In this document: positions 40,317 through 40,987 of the stretch, piece after piece | How the letters are laid out: every line of letters begins with the position of its first letter | How positions within the stretch are numbered: the stretch's first letter is position 1 | Source: DATEHQ01 sp035279525 | GTDB lineage: Bacteria; Chloroflexota; Dormibacteria; Dormibacterales; Dormibacteraceae | Assembly: GCA_035279525.1 (NCBI GenBank) | Contig: DATEHQ010000034.1 | Location: forward strand, 1 to 40,987 | Length of the DNA: 40,987 bases | Direction of reading: 5' to 3' | Made by a program: the position numbers and the translations under genes | The notes under the pieces: generated by a model | What the model saw: the letters and a program-made list of their open reading frames with translations, nothing else | What the model was told of the DNA's origin: nothing | Databases searched by the model: none

Positions 40317-40987
40317 TTATGCCGCCGCCCGTCTCCTCAGGGCATCCCACCCTGTTAACGGCAACCACGCGGCCGTCACGAGCGCGCCGAGGAAGGCAAG
40401 CTCGACGACGGGCCAACGCTGCAGCTGCGGCGCGAAGCCGATGCCCAGGTACAGGAAGGGGCTGGCGAGCAGCCAGCCCGCTACAAGGGGGAGCCGCCAC
40501 GCCACGACCGGCTTCTCCTCCCACACCATCCAGGCGGCGGCGGAGAGCAGGCAGAGGTCCGAGGCGTGGAGGTAGGGGGAGATCACGAGGGCGGCGACGA
40601 CGGCCATCGGCACGACGAGGCCGACCTGGCCGCGAAGCCGATACGCGGCGGCTAGCACGGCCGCCACGATGAGCAGGCGCACGAGCATGGCGCTCGCGCC
40701 GGCAAGCCCGAACGCCCCATGCAGCGTGAGGTCGTCGGCGCCCGTGGGCAAGCGGCCGCTGAGCTGGCTCGCGTAAGCCGAGAGGCCGACCGGCCCAAGC
40801 GTGAGCGCCAGCACCAGGAGGATCACCGCCACGGCGCCCAGCCACGCGGCAAAGGCCCGAAAGCGTCCTGCGCACAGGAGCGCGAACGGGACGAGGATCG
40901 CCGTGTTCGGCTTGAGGAGGATCAGCGACAGGACGATGCCCGCGGCGACCTCGTGTCGATCCCTGAGCAGCCTCCACGCCACCACGG
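40317..40987 (-). CDS. GT87/DUF2029-like membrane glycosyltransferase (3' part)
   Basis: The frame is open to the right edge, so only the last 223 or so residues are seen. They hold about seven membrane helices. The first visible pieces, VLSLILLKPNTAILVPFALLCAGRFRAFAAWLGAV, match the KP-containing cytoplasmic turn and re-entry of GT87/DUF2029 mannosyltransferases, which use polyprenyl-phosphomannose outside the membrane. The loop SGRLPTGADDLTLHGAFG and HASDLCLLSAAAWMV also fit. The catalytic aspartates should lie to the right of the window. It ends with TAA at 40319-40317, 30 bases before the helicase start, on the same strand. Confidence 0.6.
   Translation of the reverse strand, partial: VVAWRLLRDRHEVAAGIVLSLILLKPNTAILVPFALLCAGRFRAFAAWLGAVAVILLVLALTLGPVGLSAYASQLSGRLPTGADDLTLHGAFGLAGASAMLVRLLIVAAVLAAAYRLRGQVGLVVPMAVVAALVISPYLHASDLCLLSAAAWMVWEEKPVVAWRLPLVAGWLLASPFLYLGIGFAPQLQRWPVVELAFLGALVTAAWLPLTGWDALRRRAAA
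40341..40360 (-). promoter_or_regulatory. Recurrent motif, copy 3 (divergent form)
   Basis: GGCATCCCACCCTGTTAACG, matching copy 1 at 16 of 20 positions with the TGTTAA half intact. It lies within the last codons of the GT87-like gene and 54 bases before the helicase TTG. The stem CAGGG/CCCTG is perfect here. Confidence 0.4.

Overview
The window is G+C-rich chromosomal DNA, roughly two thirds G+C by eye. GTG and TTG starts are frequent, neighbouring genes often overlap by 4-8 bases, and long antisense shadow ORFs are common. Several neighbourhoods are typical of Actinomycetota: a PucR-type regulator beside the fab genes, an LprG-like lipoprotein with a P55-like transporter, an AdnAB-like helicase-nuclease pair, and an Rv2202c-like adenosine kinase. 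A bactofilin and the reversed fab gene order are less typical. I infer a soil-type actinobacterium or a related deep lineage such as Chloroflexota or Candidatus Dormibacterota; the sequence alone does not decide. I found no rRNA, tRNA or CRISPR array.

Region 1 (1-3.0 kb) looks like mobile-element debris. It holds the 3' end of a probable IS110-type transposase, then a short minus-strand type IV secretion module (VirB2-like pilin, TrbL/VirB6-like channel, M23 peptidase). Next comes a frameshifted lipoprotein/beta-propeller gene, bracketed by a 35-bp direct repeat taken from the pilin gene. Region 2 (3.0-8.4 kb) has a TetR regulator with an unusual C-terminal beta-rich extension. It faces a DUF998 membrane protein and a DHA2-type drug exporter across two CTAAC-N3-GTTAG operators. 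A GT-C-type membrane glycosyltransferase follows.

Region 3 (8.5-16.3 kb) carries a two-gene LigD (phosphoesterase-ligase, then polymerase), NDH-2, an LppX/LprAFG lipoprotein coupled to a P55-like MFS transporter, a methyltransferase, a bactofilin and a small membrane protein. Region 4 (16.3-28.0 kb) is the core metabolic block, all on the minus strand: PucR/FasR-like regulator, fabF, acpP, fabH, fabD, a hairpin-rich gap, fabG, accD, accA, dtd, EamA transporter, threonine dehydratase, CBS/zinc-ribbon protein and aminotransferase. Together the fab and acc genes give malonyl-CoA synthesis and most of type II fatty-acid initiation and elongation.

Region 5 (28.0-33.7 kb) has a dienelactone hydrolase, a DinB-like protein, a HIT hydrolase, an ABC-2 exporter pair, a PfkB/adenosine kinase, a nucleotidyltransferase, and a small basic protein behind a near-consensus promoter buried in a 30-bp palindrome. 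Region 6 (33.7-40.3 kb) is a coupled operon of two UvrD-type helicase/PD-(D/E)XK nuclease fusions and a small DUF4031-like gene, probably the double-strand-break resection machine. The right edge cuts a GT87-like membrane protein.

The most unusual signals are the motif GGGAACCC-NGCC-TGTTAAGG, seen three times ahead of unrelated minus-strand genes, the TetR fusion with its twin operators, the palindromic promoter at 33.6 kb, and the pilin-derived repeat around the frameshifted lipoprotein.
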